A stretch of DNA of 64,000 nt from Mycobacterium parascrofulaceum ATCC BAA-614 (GCF_000164135.1 NZ_GG770554.1:215787-279786), one strand, 5' to 3'; shown: positions 1-9,044, counted from the stretch's first letter. Program-made: numbers and translations. The notes: generated from the letters alone by a model not told the origin.

Positions 1-432
1 GTCCTCACGCCCGCGCAGCTACGAGACGGCATGGCGGCGCTCCTCGAACTCGCGGGGCGGTCGGGCGCCGGCCTGGTGGCAAACGACCTCGCCGCCATGC
101 CCGCGGGCCGCCGTGAGGTCGAATTGTTGGTCGCGGCCCAGGACGGCGACACGGCCAAGGGTACCGCAATGGAATTGTGCGCCAAGGTGTTCGGTGGCAC
201 GCCGGTGCCGGGGGTGGTCACCTTCATCAGCCGGGGAACCGACGACGACGCCCAGGGCGTGCTGTCGGGCTTCGGGCTGACCGGTGAGATCGAGCGGGCG
301 CCCGGCGGCGAGGGCTTCGACGTCGTGTACGTGACGCTGCGGGAGGAAGACCTCGAACGGATCCCGGAGAGCCGGATTCACACGGCTCTGGAGGCCTCGC
401 TCAACTGCGAGGTCCACATTCGGACCGTATAG
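1..432 (+). CDS. Hypothetical protein, 3' part only
   Basis: The reading frame is open from the first base of the window and stops with TAG at 430-432, so the start lies upstream and about 143 residues are visible. An in-frame ATG at 31 exists, but the ten codons before it are also open and no ribosome binding site precedes it. The visible part looks soluble, acidic at its C-terminus and without membrane segments. I do not recognise the family. It ends only five bases before the oppositely oriented hydrolase gene, so the two converge. Confidence 0.6.
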   Translation, partial: VLTPAQLRDGMAALLELAGRSGAGLVANDLAAMPAGRREVELLVAAQDGDTAKGTAMELCAKVFGGTPVPGVVTFISRGTDDDAQGVLSGFGLTGEIERAPGGEGFDVVYVTLREEDLERIPESRIHTALEASLNCEVHIRTV

Positions 433-437
433 CGGCA

Positions 438-1304
438 TCACGACCCCAAGAACTCGAGGATGGCGGGCGCGGCCTGCACCCACGTGTCGAACATGTTGAA
501 GTGCTGCACCCGGCCCGCGGCGCGGTCCTCGGCGGCACGCTCCCAGGCGTCCTCGGGCCAGGGCGGATCGATGAGCTTCGACCCCTTGATCAGGCAGCTG
601 ACCTCGAGCGACGTCCGCTTGGGGTGGTCCATGTCGTTCTCGCCGCCGCGGATGATCAACGTGGGCACCGTGATCCGGTCGAACATCTCGTCGTCGACGC
701 CCGGGATCGTCTGTCCCGGCTTGGACACGAACGCGTTGAGCCAGCGCAGCATCACCTTGAGGAACTCGCCAGAGTCGAAGTCGAGGAACCGCTGCTTGTT
801 GTTCGGGTTTTCCTCGATGCGATCGCGCCACTCCTGCACCTTCACCACGCCGTCCATCCCGGTACCGCGCACCGCGAGAATGCTGGGGATGATGTAGAAG
901 GAGCCCAACACGAACGTGCCGTAGACGCCGCCGACGATGTTCCACACCACGAGCTTGGTGACCATCTCGGGGTAGAGCATCGTGGTGAGCATCGAATCCC
1001 TTGCGCCACCGGAGCCGCCGGCGAGGATGCAGCGCTCGAAGCCCAGGCCGGTCACCAGCTTGTGCAGCGTCTCGGCACGCATGTGCGATTCGCTCTGGCC
1101 GTAGAACTGAACGTCGGAGGCACCGCAGTTGGGCCGGTCCCACAGCAACACGCGATAGCCGCCGGCGGCCAGCGCGTCCGCGAGCGGACGCAGGCCCTCG
1201 ATCTCCTTGCTGAACCGGCCGCCCGGCGTCAGGGCAATGAGATCGCCGGAGTCACCGAGGATTTCGTAGACGACGTTTCCCCCGTTGATCTCGATTGAAG
1301 GCAC
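438..1304 (-). CDS. Alpha/beta hydrolase
   Basis: A 288-residue alpha/beta hydrolase, last gene of a four-gene unit (amidohydrolase, amidohydrolase, Rieske protein, hydrolase). The nucleophile elbow is the AGGSGGA stretch with serine near residue 98. An oxyanion-loop-like TPGG lies near residue 26, an Asp-rich GGENDMDHP segment follows the last strand, and a GRVQHF segment near the end offers the catalytic histidine. I chose GTG at 1304 because AGGAG sits just upstream and the homologous part begins there; an upstream ATG would overlap the Rieske gene in an unlikely low-complexity frame. In the family such enzymes cleave esters or C-C bonds of ring-cleavage products. The exact substrate is unknown. 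Confidence 0.85.
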   Translation of the reverse strand: MPSIEINGGNVVYEILGDSGDLIALTPGGRFSKEIEGLRPLADALAAGGYRVLLWDRPNCGASDVQFYGQSESHMRAETLHKLVTGLGFERCILAGGSGGARDSMLTTMLYPEMVTKLVVWNIVGGVYGTFVLGSFYIIPSILAVRGTGMDGVVKVQEWRDRIEENPNNKQRFLDFDSGEFLKVMLRWLNAFVSKPGQTIPGVDDEMFDRITVPTLIIRGGENDMDHPKRTSLEVSCLIKGSKLIDPPWPEDAWERAAEDRAAGRVQHFNMFDTWVQAAPAILEFLGS

Positions 1305-1320
1305 CTGATTCTCCTGTTGT

Positions 1321-1719
1321 CTAGGCCTGCACCAAGACGTCGTCGCCGACGACGCGCACCGGATAGGTACGGATACTCCATTCGGGCTTGACCGCGGTGG
1401 TGCCGGTCGCCAGCTCGAAACCCCATTGGTGCCAAGGACAGTAGATGTACTCCAGGTCACGCACCATGACCGAGTCGCCCGGGGCGGTCTCGTCGACGAT
1501 CGTGCGCCCCCGGGCGCGGCCCGAACACAGCGGACCGCCCTGGTGCGGGCAATAATTCGCGATGGCATAGAAGCTGCCGTTGACGTTGTAGACGCCGACG
1601 CCGTGCCGCCCGATCGGCACCAACTTGTGTGTTCCCGGCGGGATTTCGTCGACCGTCGCCACTACGTGTTCGCGGCCCTGGGCGAGGCGAGGCTCGGGCC
1701 GTTTCGTCTCCTCTGTCAA
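1321..1719 (-). CDS. Rieske [2Fe-2S] ferredoxin-like protein
   Basis: A 132-residue protein with one Rieske cluster motif: Cys57-x-His59 in CPHQGGPLC and Cys94-x2-His97 in CPWHQWGF. No oxygenase catalytic domain is attached, so it probably carries electrons or serves as the Rieske component of an oxygenase. The start is inferred as TTG at 1719, one base after the stop of the upstream amidohydrolase (TGA, one base, TTG), a spacing that implies translational coupling. A longer ATG start at 1782 would overlap that gene by about 60 bases and adds nothing Rieske-like. Confidence 0.8.
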   Translation of the reverse strand: MTEETKRPEPRLAQGREHVVATVDEIPPGTHKLVPIGRHGVGVYNVNGSFYAIANYCPHQGGPLCSGRARGRTIVDETAPGDSVMVRDLEYIYCPWHQWGFELATGTTAVKPEWSIRTYPVRVVGDDVLVQA

Positions 1720-1720
1720 C

Positions 1721-2866
1721 TCAGAGCACCCGGACCTGGCCCTCGAGGACGGGAACCGTCTCGGGCAGGTGGTATGTCGCAATGCCGTTCTTGTACATCA
1801 CGGCGTCCCGCGCATGCTTGGGCAGATGCTTGACCAGCCAGCGCGGATCGTCGAACGTCCAGTGCGGGTAGTCCGAGGAGAACAGCAGGATCTTCTCGCA
1901 CTCCATCCATTCCAGCGCGCGGGTCAGCTCGGTCTTGTCCTCGGGGTAGTCCAGCGGCTGGGTGGTGAACTTGATGTGGTCCTTGACGTAGTCCGACGGC
2001 TTGCGCTTGATGTCCACCCACGACTTGCGCGCTTCGTAGATCGCATCCATGCGCCACATCAGCGGCAGGATCCAGGAGAACGCGTGCTCGACGAACACGA
2101 TCCGCAGCGTGGGGAACCGGTCGAACACGCCATCGAAGATCAGGCTCATCACCTGGTTGGCCGCCAGCAGTGAGTAGGTGACCATGAAGTCGTGGTTGTA
2201 GCTGGGGAAGCCCACCGGCGGGATCGGTAGCTCGTCGTACTGGCTGCGCGACAGGTGGCAGCTGACGGTGATGTCGTGCTTGGTGGCGGCGGCCCAGATG
2301 GGGTCGTATTTGGGATGACCCCAGGACGGCTTCGGCTCCGCCTTGATCAGGATCTGCGCCATGAAGGGATGCCCGGCCCAGCGCTCGATTTCGCGCACCG
2401 ACGCTTCCGGCTCCTCGATGGCGAGGCAGATCGAGCCCCGCCACCGTTCGTGCCAGTTGTTGTGGCTGTCGAGCCAGTGATTGGCCTGCCAGTCGTTGAG
2501 CGCGTACGACATCGCGTGCTGCGCTTCGGGAAGGCGTGCCGGGTAGGCGGCGGGTTCCAGGATCGCGATGTCGGATCCCGCCTCCATGATGAGCTGGCGG
2601 AACGCCATATCCGGGTCGCTGCAGGGGAACTCGCCGTTGGCGGGGAACGAATCCACGCGCATCGCGTAGGAGTGCGCGTAGTCGGGAGCGTCGTAGTAGA
2701 TCAGCTCACCCACGTTGCGGTTGAGGAAGTACTTGCTGCGCCAGGGCTCGGGGATGTACGGGACGAGCTCGCCCCGCTTGGGCGCCGGGTGGACGTCCGA
2801 GTCGACGCACCGGACGGCTATGCACTCCGCGGCGGGGACCCGCTCCTGCGAATGGGTCAACGTCAT
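1721..2866 (-). CDS. Amidohydrolase family 2 protein (TIM-barrel metal hydrolase or decarboxylase)
   Basis: A 381-residue protein of the amidohydrolase-2 superfamily, whose members hydrolyse or decarboxylate cyclic substrates using a TIM barrel and one divalent metal. The metal-binding DxH motif is present as VDSDVHP (Asp24, His26), a CHLSR segment carries the barrel histidine, and the C-terminal SSDYPHW supplies the metal-binding Asp. It lies 29 bases downstream of a second, divergent amidohydrolase and one base before the Rieske gene, so all four genes look co-transcribed. The set could make and open a ring; the substrate cannot be read from the sequence. Confidence 0.85.
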   Translation of the reverse strand: MTLTHSQERVPAAECIAVRCVDSDVHPAPKRGELVPYIPEPWRSKYFLNRNVGELIYYDAPDYAHSYAMRVDSFPANGEFPCSDPDMAFRQLIMEAGSDIAILEPAAYPARLPEAQHAMSYALNDWQANHWLDSHNNWHERWRGSICLAIEEPEASVREIERWAGHPFMAQILIKAEPKPSWGHPKYDPIWAAATKHDITVSCHLSRSQYDELPIPPVGFPSYNHDFMVTYSLLAANQVMSLIFDGVFDRFPTLRIVFVEHAFSWILPLMWRMDAIYEARKSWVDIKRKPSDYVKDHIKFTTQPLDYPEDKTELTRALEWMECEKILLFSSDYPHWTFDDPRWLVKHLPKHARDAVMYKNGIATYHLPETVPVLEGQVRVL

Positions 2867-2895
2867 GTTGAACTCCTCGGTCTCACGTCTTACTC

Positions 2896-4035
2896 CTACT
2901 GTGCGCCGACTCCGGCGGGGATGTCTATCCCGTACAGCCGCGCCGCGTTACGCCAGCACACCTTCTCGCGCTGTTCGGCCGACAGCGCACCGGGAAGTTT
3001 GCCGGCGTCACCGAACTGCCAGTGCGGGTAGCTCGAGCCGAACATCACCATGTCGTCCTTGCCGGTGAAGCCGAACCATTCGCCGGCGAACTCGACGTCA
3101 CCGGGACCGTCGAGGCTGCCCTGAACGAAATACACGTGACCGGGCAGGTAGTCGCTCGGAATCCGCGGCGCCCACGGCGTCTGTTCCAGGTGCGGCCGGC
3201 CGAACGTGTCCATCCGCCAGATGAACGGCGTCAGGAAGTCGGCGGCGCCGTCGGCCCAGACGAATTTCAGGTCGGCAAAGCGCTCGAACACGCCCTCTGC
3301 GATCATGTTCATCTGGTGGTAGATGTAGTTCAGCGCCATGAAGCTCACGTATTGCTCGTACGTGCGGGTGTTGCCGGACGGCGTCGGCGGGAACATGATC
3401 CCGTTGCCGACTTCGATGTGCGCGGCCACCGGAAGTCCCGCGTCGACCGCGGCCTCCCACAACGGCCAGAATTGTGGCTTGCCGTAGAGCTCGCGGGATT
3501 GCAGCGGCACGCCTATCTGGACGACGCGCGGATGCGCACGCCACCTCTCGATCTCGCGCAACGCGCCGGGGATGTCGTCGGGGTTCACCCGGATGGTGCC
3601 GCGGAATCGCTCGCCGAAGTCGGGGGACTCCAGCCAGTTCGACACCATCATCTCGTTGTGGGCGGCGTGTAGCGCGCTGCCCAGGTGGCGGTCCGGCATG
3701 ATGCCGCGCCCCATCGGGTGCAGGACCGCCACGTCGACCCCACGCTTCGAAAAGAGCTCATTGGCAACGAATTCCGGATCCGAACCGGGATACTGCCCGT
3801 CCGGGCCCTCGGTGTTGGGCGCGTACTCACCGCCCGGAGCGCCATACCAGTCCATCTCGTAATCGGGGAACCCGCGGCTTTTGAACGGCTCGCGGAGAGT
3901 TTTGCGCAGCGCCTTGTTGGACGGAAAGAAAATGTGCACGCTCGCGTCGATGAGCGGTGTGCGGGTTCCGTCAGCGTGTTCGATCACGAAGCCATCCTTC
4001 GACTCGGGCGGCCAACGCGCACCCAGTCGGGTCAT
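2896..4035 (-). CDS. Amidohydrolase family 2 paralog with degenerate metal ligands
   Basis: A 379-residue amidohydrolase-2 protein, first gene of the four-gene unit. It aligns in layout with its downstream neighbour, but key residues differ: the N-terminal DxH position reads ASVH and the C-terminal SDYPH reads SSYPH, so two aspartates normally binding the metal are serine. The barrel histidine region AAHIEVG is kept. It may be a non-catalytic partner of the intact paralog or use another mechanism; this is inference. The ATG at 4035 directly follows the AT-rich promoter region. A GATAAT-ACC-ATTCTC palindrome lies upstream. Confidence 0.8.
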   Translation of the reverse strand: MTRLGARWPPESKDGFVIEHADGTRTPLIDASVHIFFPSNKALRKTLREPFKSRGFPDYEMDWYGAPGGEYAPNTEGPDGQYPGSDPEFVANELFSKRGVDVAVLHPMGRGIMPDRHLGSALHAAHNEMMVSNWLESPDFGERFRGTIRVNPDDIPGALREIERWRAHPRVVQIGVPLQSRELYGKPQFWPLWEAAVDAGLPVAAHIEVGNGIMFPPTPSGNTRTYEQYVSFMALNYIYHQMNMIAEGVFERFADLKFVWADGAADFLTPFIWRMDTFGRPHLEQTPWAPRIPSDYLPGHVYFVQGSLDGPGDVEFAGEWFGFTGKDDMVMFGSSYPHWQFGDAGKLPGALSAEQREKVCWRNAARLYGIDIPAGVGAQ

Positions 4036-4161
4036 ATGATAGATAATCTAACATTCTTCTCGGCGGTCAATCAACGGGTTTTCGGTAAGCATTTCGTTTA
4101 GTCATCGTCGCTGGTAGTCGCGGTTTTCGGGCCGCGGGCGCCAGTATCGTTCTTAAATCCG

Positions 4162-4176
4162 GATAATACCATTCTC
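4162..4176. promoter_or_regulatory. Putative operator, GATAAT-n3-ATTCTC
   Basis: A 15-base imperfect palindrome (one arm mismatch) in the 192-base gap upstream of the amidohydrolase unit that starts at 4035. Its arms are the same as those of the site at 12295-12309 read on the other strand, and one base from the perfect sites at 5683 and 37308. It lies rather far (about 127 bases) from the start codon. Confidence 0.45.
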
Positions 4177-4227
4177 GCGCCTTGGGCAGGGGTCGTCACA
4201 GTGGCCGGGTCGTGCGGAGGCGCCCGG

Positions 4228-5121
4228 TCAGGAAGAGGTGCGGCCCACGGTCACGCCGGCGGCCTTCTCCAGCGGTTTGATCACCGTCGTGAAGTCCGAA
4301 TCGGGGCCCTGGTCGTCCGCGACCTTCGCCCAGAGCCGGCCGATCGTTGCGGCGACGTCGGTCGGCACGGCGAGCGCTTCCGCCTCGTCGAGGTACAGAC
4401 GCACGTCCTTGACCATCAGGCCGGTGGCGAAGCCGTAGTCGAAGGTCCGGTTGAGGATCGCCCGGGGGAATTTGTCCCGGCTCGCGCTGGTGGCGCCCGA
4501 CCCGGCGTTGAGCACCTCGATCATCACGTCGGGGTCGAGGCCGGCCTTGACGCCCATCACGACAACCTCGGCGGTGGCGGCCAGCACGTTGGCCGCCAGG
4601 ATGTTGTTGGCGAGCTTCATCGTCTGCGCCGAACCGGGTTTGGCCCCGACGTAGAGGGGCCGGCCGATCGCCTCGAGCGCGGTCCGGACGGCGTCGAAGT
4701 CGGCGCGCGGACCGGACACCATGACCGCGAGCGCGCCCCGCTCGGCCCCAGCGACCCCGCCGCTGACCGGGCTGTCGATCGTCGCGATGCCCCGCTCGGC
4801 GAGCCGGTCGTGGATCTGCACCGCCACCCGGCTGCCGACGGTGGACAGGTCGACATAGCGCTTGACTCGTGCGCCCCCGATCACGCCGGCGGCACCGGTG
4901 GCCACCTCGAGCGAGGCGAGCGGTGTCGGCAGGCTCGCCAGGACGGTTTCGGTGCGGTCGGCGACCTCTTTCGGCGATGACGCCGGAAGCGCCCCCTCGG
5001 CGACGATGCGCTCGAGTGCCCCCTCGCGCGTGTCGAAGGCGACGACATCGTGGCCCTCCTGAATCAGGCGGCGCGCCATGGGAAATCCCATGTTGCCCAA
5101 CCCGATGAATCCGACCTCCAC
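4228..5121 (-). CDS. NAD(P)-dependent beta-hydroxyacid dehydrogenase (3-hydroxyisobutyrate dehydrogenase family)
   Basis: A 297-residue oxidoreductase that should oxidise a 3-hydroxy acid with NAD or NADP. The Rossmann motif GFIGLGNMG starts at residue 4, the substrate-binding DSPVSGG lies near residue 116, and the catalytic lysine is Lys169 in QTMKLANN, all as expected for the family. Length is normal. The stop of the decarboxylase-like gene is nine bases upstream, so the two form an operon reading leftward. The mmsB name would imply valine catabolism; the context of aromatic- or lipid-type enzymes does not support that, so no symbol is given. Confidence 0.88.
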   Translation of the reverse strand: MEVGFIGLGNMGFPMARRLIQEGHDVVAFDTREGALERIVAEGALPASSPKEVADRTETVLASLPTPLASLEVATGAAGVIGGARVKRYVDLSTVGSRVAVQIHDRLAERGIATIDSPVSGGVAGAERGALAVMVSGPRADFDAVRTALEAIGRPLYVGAKPGSAQTMKLANNILAANVLAATAEVVVMGVKAGLDPDVMIEVLNAGSGATSASRDKFPRAILNRTFDYGFATGLMVKDVRLYLDEAEALAVPTDVAATIGRLWAKVADDQGPDSDFTTVIKPLEKAAGVTVGRTSS

Positions 5122-5129
5122 GACGAGCC

Positions 5130-5510
5130 CTAGTCCCGGTCGGCTTCGGCGAACGCCTCACGCGCGATGCGGAAGCTGTCGACAGCGGCGGGCACACCGG
5201 CGTAGATGGCCACCTGCAGGAAGACCTCGCGGATCTCGTCGCGGGTGACGCCGTTCGTCAGTGCGGCCCTGACGTGCGTCCGCAATTCGTTCGGCCGATT
5301 GAGCACCGAGATCATCGCCAGGTTGAGCATGCTGCGCGTCTTGCGGGGCAGCTCCTCGCGGCCCCACACCGCGCCCCAACAGTATTCGGTGACGAGATCC
5401 TGCAGGGGCTTGGTGAACTCGTCCGCGTCGGCCAGCGCGCGGTTGACGTAATCCTCGCCGAGCACTTCGGAGCGAATGTGCAGGCCCCGCTGGTAGGTTT
5501 CGCGATCCAA
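5130..5510 (-). CDS. Carboxymuconolactone decarboxylase family protein
   Basis: A 126-residue protein of the CMD/AhpD-like fold. The conserved helix is visible as HVRAALTNGVTRDEI, but the redox CxxC of AhpD is absent, favouring a decarboxylase or lactone-type role over peroxide reduction. I place the start at TTG 5510, where GAAGGAG lies seven bases upstream. An ATG at 5678 would add 56 low-complexity Arg/Ala residues and run through the divergent promoter. It heads a two-gene operon with the hydroxyacid dehydrogenase and is divergent from the acyl-CoA dehydrogenase pair. Confidence 0.8.
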   Translation of the reverse strand: MDRETYQRGLHIRSEVLGEDYVNRALADADEFTKPLQDLVTEYCWGAVWGREELPRKTRSMLNLAMISVLNRPNELRTHVRAALTNGVTRDEIREVFLQVAIYAGVPAAVDSFRIAREAFAEADRD

Positions 5511-5681
5511 TGGTCTACTCCTTCGTCGTGGAGGTCGGCGCGCCGGAATCGCCGTGACCGCAGTCTTGCATCGCGGACACTGTGCGCGGCCCGCACCCGA
5601 GGCTCGATGCGCCCCGCCGGGAGCTCGCTCGGCCGCCTCGGTCACCCCATAATCCATTTGCGAGATTATTACTTCCACCGA

Positions 5682-5698
5682 CGAGAATGATATTCTCG
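5682..5698. promoter_or_regulatory. Putative operator, perfect palindrome CGAGAAT-GAT-ATTCTCG
   Basis: A perfect 7-3-7 inverted repeat 30 bases before the acyl-CoA dehydrogenase start, inside the divergent intergenic region shared with the decarboxylase-like operon. Size and symmetry suit a TetR-type dimer. The same arms recur at 37308-37322 and, with one mismatch, at 4162 and 12295, always upstream of catabolic genes. Confidence 0.6.
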
Positions 5699-5728
5699 CC
5701 TCGGCGGTGATGACAGGAGGCGGCCTTC

Positions 5729-6727
5729 ATGCTGTTGGAGTTCGATGCCGATCAGCGGCTGTGGCAGAAGACCGTTCGCGACGCCGTCGCCAAGCAGTGC
5801 CCGCCCTCGCTGGTGCGCGGCGTGGCGGAAGACGGCGTCGACCCGAGCCCGTTGTGGAAGTCCTATGTCGACCAGGGCTGGACCGAGCTGAGCGATCCGG
5901 AAAGCGCCGTCGAGCTGGCCATCGTGCTCGAAGAGCTCGGACGCGCCACCGACCCCACCCCTTTCCTGGCGACGATGAGCCAGTACGCCCCGTTGGCGGC
6001 CGCGCACTTCGACCCGCACGAGTCGGGTACCGCCGTGTACACCGGGGTGGCGGCGCATCGGGACGCGGACGGCTGGGTGCTGGACGGTACGGCCCGCCAT
6101 GTGCTCGACGGCGACCGCGTCGACCGGCTGGCGGTGGTTACCGACGCCGGGGTGTTCCTCACCGCGTCGAACCAGGTGTCGGCGCGTCGCTCCGCGGTCT
6201 TCGACCCCGTCCTGCACGTCGCCGACCTGTCGTTCTGCGAGGTCCGGGTGCCCGACGCCGCCCGGCTCACGGTCGACCCCGAGCGCGCGCGCCACCTGGC
6301 GCTCACTGGCATGGCGATCACCATGGTCGGCGCCTGCCAACGCATTCTCGACCTGGTGCTCGAACACGTCCGCAGCCGTCAGCAATTCGGTGTGCCGATC
6401 GGCTCGTTCCAGGCCGTTCAGCACAAGGCCGCGGACATGCACGTCGCGGTGGAACGGGCCCGGGCACTGGCGTACTTCGCGGCGCTGACGATCGCCGCCG
6501 ACGATCCCCGCCGCCGGCTGGCGGCGGCGATGGCCAAGGCGTCGGCGGGGGAGTGCCAGTCGCTGGTGTTCCGCCACGGGTTACAGCTCCATGGCGCAAT
6601 GGGATTCACCTGGGAGAACGATCTGCAGTTCGCGCTGAAGCGAGCCAAAGCCGGCGAGCTGATGCTCGGTGGCGCGGCCGAGCACCGGGCGCGCATCGCG
6701 GAGGAATACCGTGCAGCTGACTTTTGA
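5729..6727 (+). CDS. Acyl-CoA dehydrogenase, small subunit type (FadE)
   Basis: A 332-residue acyl-CoA dehydrogenase-fold protein, shorter than a typical 380-400 residue enzyme. The C-terminal half keeps the helical-domain pattern (ALTGMAITMVGACQRILD, then FTWENDLQFALKRA near the end), while the N-terminal FAD- and substrate-contact region is reduced. It overlaps the next acyl-CoA dehydrogenase gene by 17 bases. Mycobacterial steroid-type dehydrogenases are often alpha2beta2 complexes of two unequal FadE chains, and this pair fits that model. The start is ATG 5729 with AGGAGG upstream. The perfect palindrome at 5682 is the likely control site. Confidence 0.87.
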   Translation: MLLEFDADQRLWQKTVRDAVAKQCPPSLVRGVAEDGVDPSPLWKSYVDQGWTELSDPESAVELAIVLEELGRATDPTPFLATMSQYAPLAAAHFDPHESGTAVYTGVAAHRDADGWVLDGTARHVLDGDRVDRLAVVTDAGVFLTASNQVSARRSAVFDPVLHVADLSFCEVRVPDAARLTVDPERARHLALTGMAITMVGACQRILDLVLEHVRSRQQFGVPIGSFQAVQHKAADMHVAVERARALAYFAALTIAADDPRRRLAAAMAKASAGECQSLVFRHGLQLHGAMGFTWENDLQFALKRAKAGELMLGGAAEHRARIAEEYRAADF

Positions 6728-7886
6728 TTCCGACGTCGAGGAGTTCCGGGCGCAGTTCTCGGCCTTCCTCGACGAGAATCTGCCTGCCGCAAGCGAAACG
6801 CTCGAGCGCCCGCGGTCGGTATCGCACATGCCTCGGTGGGCGCGCGACTGGCAGCGGCTGCTGTTCGACAACGGCTGGCTCCTGCCCGGCCAGCCGCCCG
6901 AGTTCGGCGGTCGCAACGCGACGGTCATCCAGCAGTTCGTCTACCTCGAGGAGCTCAGCCGCCGTCGCATCTACCACAGCTTCAACCCGCAGGGCGTGAA
7001 TATCGTTGCGGCGTCGCTGTTGTCGTTCGGCAGCGAGGAACAGAAGCGGCGTTGGGCGGTGCCGATCCTGCGGGCCGAGATCACGGCCTCGCTCGGGATG
7101 AGCGAACCCAGCGCGGGCTCCGACCTGGCGTCGCTGCGCACGCGCGCGGTGCTGGACGGCGATCACTTCGTGGTCAACGGCCAGAAGGTGTGGACGTCGG
7201 GAGCGCACGACGCCGACGTGCTGCTGACCTTTGTCCGCACCAACCCGGATGCCCCCAAGCACAAGGGAATCAGCGCACTGGTCATCCCCACCGACAGCCC
7301 GGGCCTGGTGCGCCGGCCGTTCCCGTCGCTCTGCGGTGCCGACGATCTGGATTTCAACGAGGTCTTCTTCACCGACGTGCGGGTGCCGGCGGAGAACCTG
7401 GTCGGGGAGCTCGACCAGGGCTGGCGGGTGGCCAACGGGTCGCTGGGGCATGAGCGCACGATGATGTGGCTGGGTTTCGCCGATCGCCTCGACAACATGA
7501 TCGACGACTTCCGGCCCCACACCGAGGTCGAGCGCGACCAGTACGCGAGCACCATCATGGACAAGCAGGCGCTGCGGCTGTTGGGCTCGGTGGCGTTGGC
7601 GCGTGCCGCGCGCGGCGAAGACGACGTGGCCGCGATCTCGGTGCTCAAGCTGCTCGGGTCCGAGGCCGAACTGCGTGGCATGGAGCTGGCGCTGACATCG
7701 GCGGGATCCGACGGACTCGTCCACCCGGGGCAGACCGGGCCGTACGCGCACATGAACCTCGACCATTATTTCGCCAGCTGGTTCGAGCGTTACGCCCGCA
7801 GCTTTTCCGGGACCATCGCCGGGGGCACCTCGGAGATCCAGCGCAACATCATCGCCCAGCGGGTGCTCGGGCTCCCGCGGGGTTAG
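6711..7886 (+). CDS. Acyl-CoA dehydrogenase, large subunit type (FadE)
   Basis: A 391-residue acyl-CoA dehydrogenase that introduces the alpha,beta double bond into an acyl-CoA using FAD. Visible are the flavin-loop SEPSAGSDLASLRT (about 131-144), GQKVWTSGA, and the C-terminal FAD contact GGTSEIQRN. The usual C-terminal catalytic Glu position is Ala/Gly here, but Glu248 in GHERTM sits where isovaleryl- and long-chain-type enzymes carry their base. GTG 6711 is the chosen start: GGAGGAA lies just before it and it overlaps the partner gene by 17 bases. It probably acts as a complex with the preceding short FadE. Confidence 0.9.
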   Translation: MQLTFDSDVEEFRAQFSAFLDENLPAASETLERPRSVSHMPRWARDWQRLLFDNGWLLPGQPPEFGGRNATVIQQFVYLEELSRRRIYHSFNPQGVNIVAASLLSFGSEEQKRRWAVPILRAEITASLGMSEPSAGSDLASLRTRAVLDGDHFVVNGQKVWTSGAHDADVLLTFVRTNPDAPKHKGISALVIPTDSPGLVRRPFPSLCGADDLDFNEVFFTDVRVPAENLVGELDQGWRVANGSLGHERTMMWLGFADRLDNMIDDFRPHTEVERDQYASTIMDKQALRLLGSVALARAARGEDDVAAISVLKLLGSEAELRGMELALTSAGSDGLVHPGQTGPYAHMNLDHYFASWFERYARSFSGTIAGGTSEIQRNIIAQRVLGLPRG

Positions 7887-7908
7887 CCGCCCAGGGCAAT
7901 GCGGGTGG

Positions 7909-8479
7909 CTAGACCGGGTCGAATTTGGTGATCAGCCACTGGCCGTTGATCCGCGCCAGACTCACCAGCACGCTGCTGGACGTCATCGCCGGGTCGGGGT
8001 TGTCCTTGCTGGTGGTGCTCTGGTCGACCAGCACCAGCACGACCGCCGAGTCGGGCCGCAACTCCGAGACCGCGGCGCCGATCTCCCGAGCGCTGGCCTG
8101 CAGCGACTTCTGTTTGGCCGCCGGGGCGACGATCTGGTCGGTGAACTGGTTGTAGTACGAGAGGAAGTCGCGGAAAGGTGTGACTTCGCGGCCGCAAAGT
8201 CTTTGTCGAGCGTGTCGGGCGAGTAGAACAGCAACGCGACCGTGCCGTCGGACGCCGCACCGACGACCGCGTTCGCGACGCAGGCGTCGGTTTGTCTGTC
8301 GGGCCGGTAGTACTCGAAGTACAGCCACGTGGCCGCACCGGCGGAATCAGCAGCAGCAAGATTAGAACGACGGGAACGACTTTCAACCTGCGCCGCACGC
8401 GGGTCCCGTCACCCGCATCCCGTTTGGTCGGCGGGGCGGAATCGTCGGCGGTGTCGACGTCGCGGGTGTCTTCGCTCAC
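7909..8479 (-). pseudogene. Mce-associated membrane protein B, frameshifted
   Basis: A decayed copy of the protein encoded intact at 41197-41871. Three frames hold successive pieces: an N-terminus starting at GTG 8479 with an acidic stretch and one membrane segment (VVPVVLILLLL); a middle piece with WLYFEYYRPDRQTD and ALLFYSPDTLDKDF; and a C-terminal piece from FRDFLSYYNQF to ITKFDPV. Frame changes fall near 8335 and near 8175. The intact homolog has the same order in one frame. Two independent shifts and the broken partner gene upstream argue for real decay rather than sequencing error, though the latter cannot be excluded. Confidence 0.8.
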
Positions 8480-8483
8480 GGCA

Positions 8484-9044
8484 TCGCAGCTGCAAGCCCT
8501 GCACCGCCGCCACCGGGGACAACCGCCCGCACCAGGACACACCCGACGCGTCGAGTTCGAGTACCGCCGCGGTGGCACCCTGGCCTACTTCGCCGCCTAC
8601 GACGTCCACCACGCCCGAGTGCTTGGCCAGATCGCCCCCAAGACCGGCATCGAACCCTTCGAGAAGTTGGTGGCCCACGTCATGACGACCGAACCATATG
8701 CCTCGGCCCGACGGGTGTTCTGGGTCGTCGACAACGGGTCGTCCCACAACGGGGCGCGCTCGATCGAACGCCTGAACACGGCCTGGCCCACCGCGACCCT
8801 GATACACCTCCCGATCCATGCGTCCTGGCTCAACCAGGTGGAAATCTACTTCTCGATACTGCAGCGAAAAGCCATCAACCCCAACGACTTCGCCGACCTC
8901 GACCAACTCTCCGAACGCATCATCGGCTTTCAGGACCGCTACAACAGCACCGCGACACCATTCGACTGGACCTACACCCGAGACGACCTCAACGCCTTCC
9001 TGAACCGCCTCGACCTCAACGACACCAGCCTGCACGCCGCATAA
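8484..9044 (+). pseudogene. IS630-family transposase, C-terminal remnant
   Basis: The C-terminal half of an IS630-type DDE transposase. It begins abruptly at QLQALHRRH, which corresponds to the QIQALNR stretch of the intact transposase at 27515-28600. It keeps the second catalytic Asp in VVDNGSSHNG and the Glu region WLNQVEIYFSILQ, and ends with TAA at 9042-9044. The whole N-terminal helix-turn-helix part and the first Asp are missing, so it cannot be active. It lies between the two halves of a broken Mce-associated gene pair. Confidence 0.85.

Noticed and set aside
4044..4070. TAGATAATCTA and ATTCTTCTC near the first amidohydrolase start
   Set aside because: AT-rich promoter sequence with a half-like motif but wrong spacing; the better site is at 4162.
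8292..8483. Upstream extension of the IS630 remnant frame
   Set aside because: These codons are the antisense of the broken Mce-associated B gene; transposase similarity only begins near 8484.
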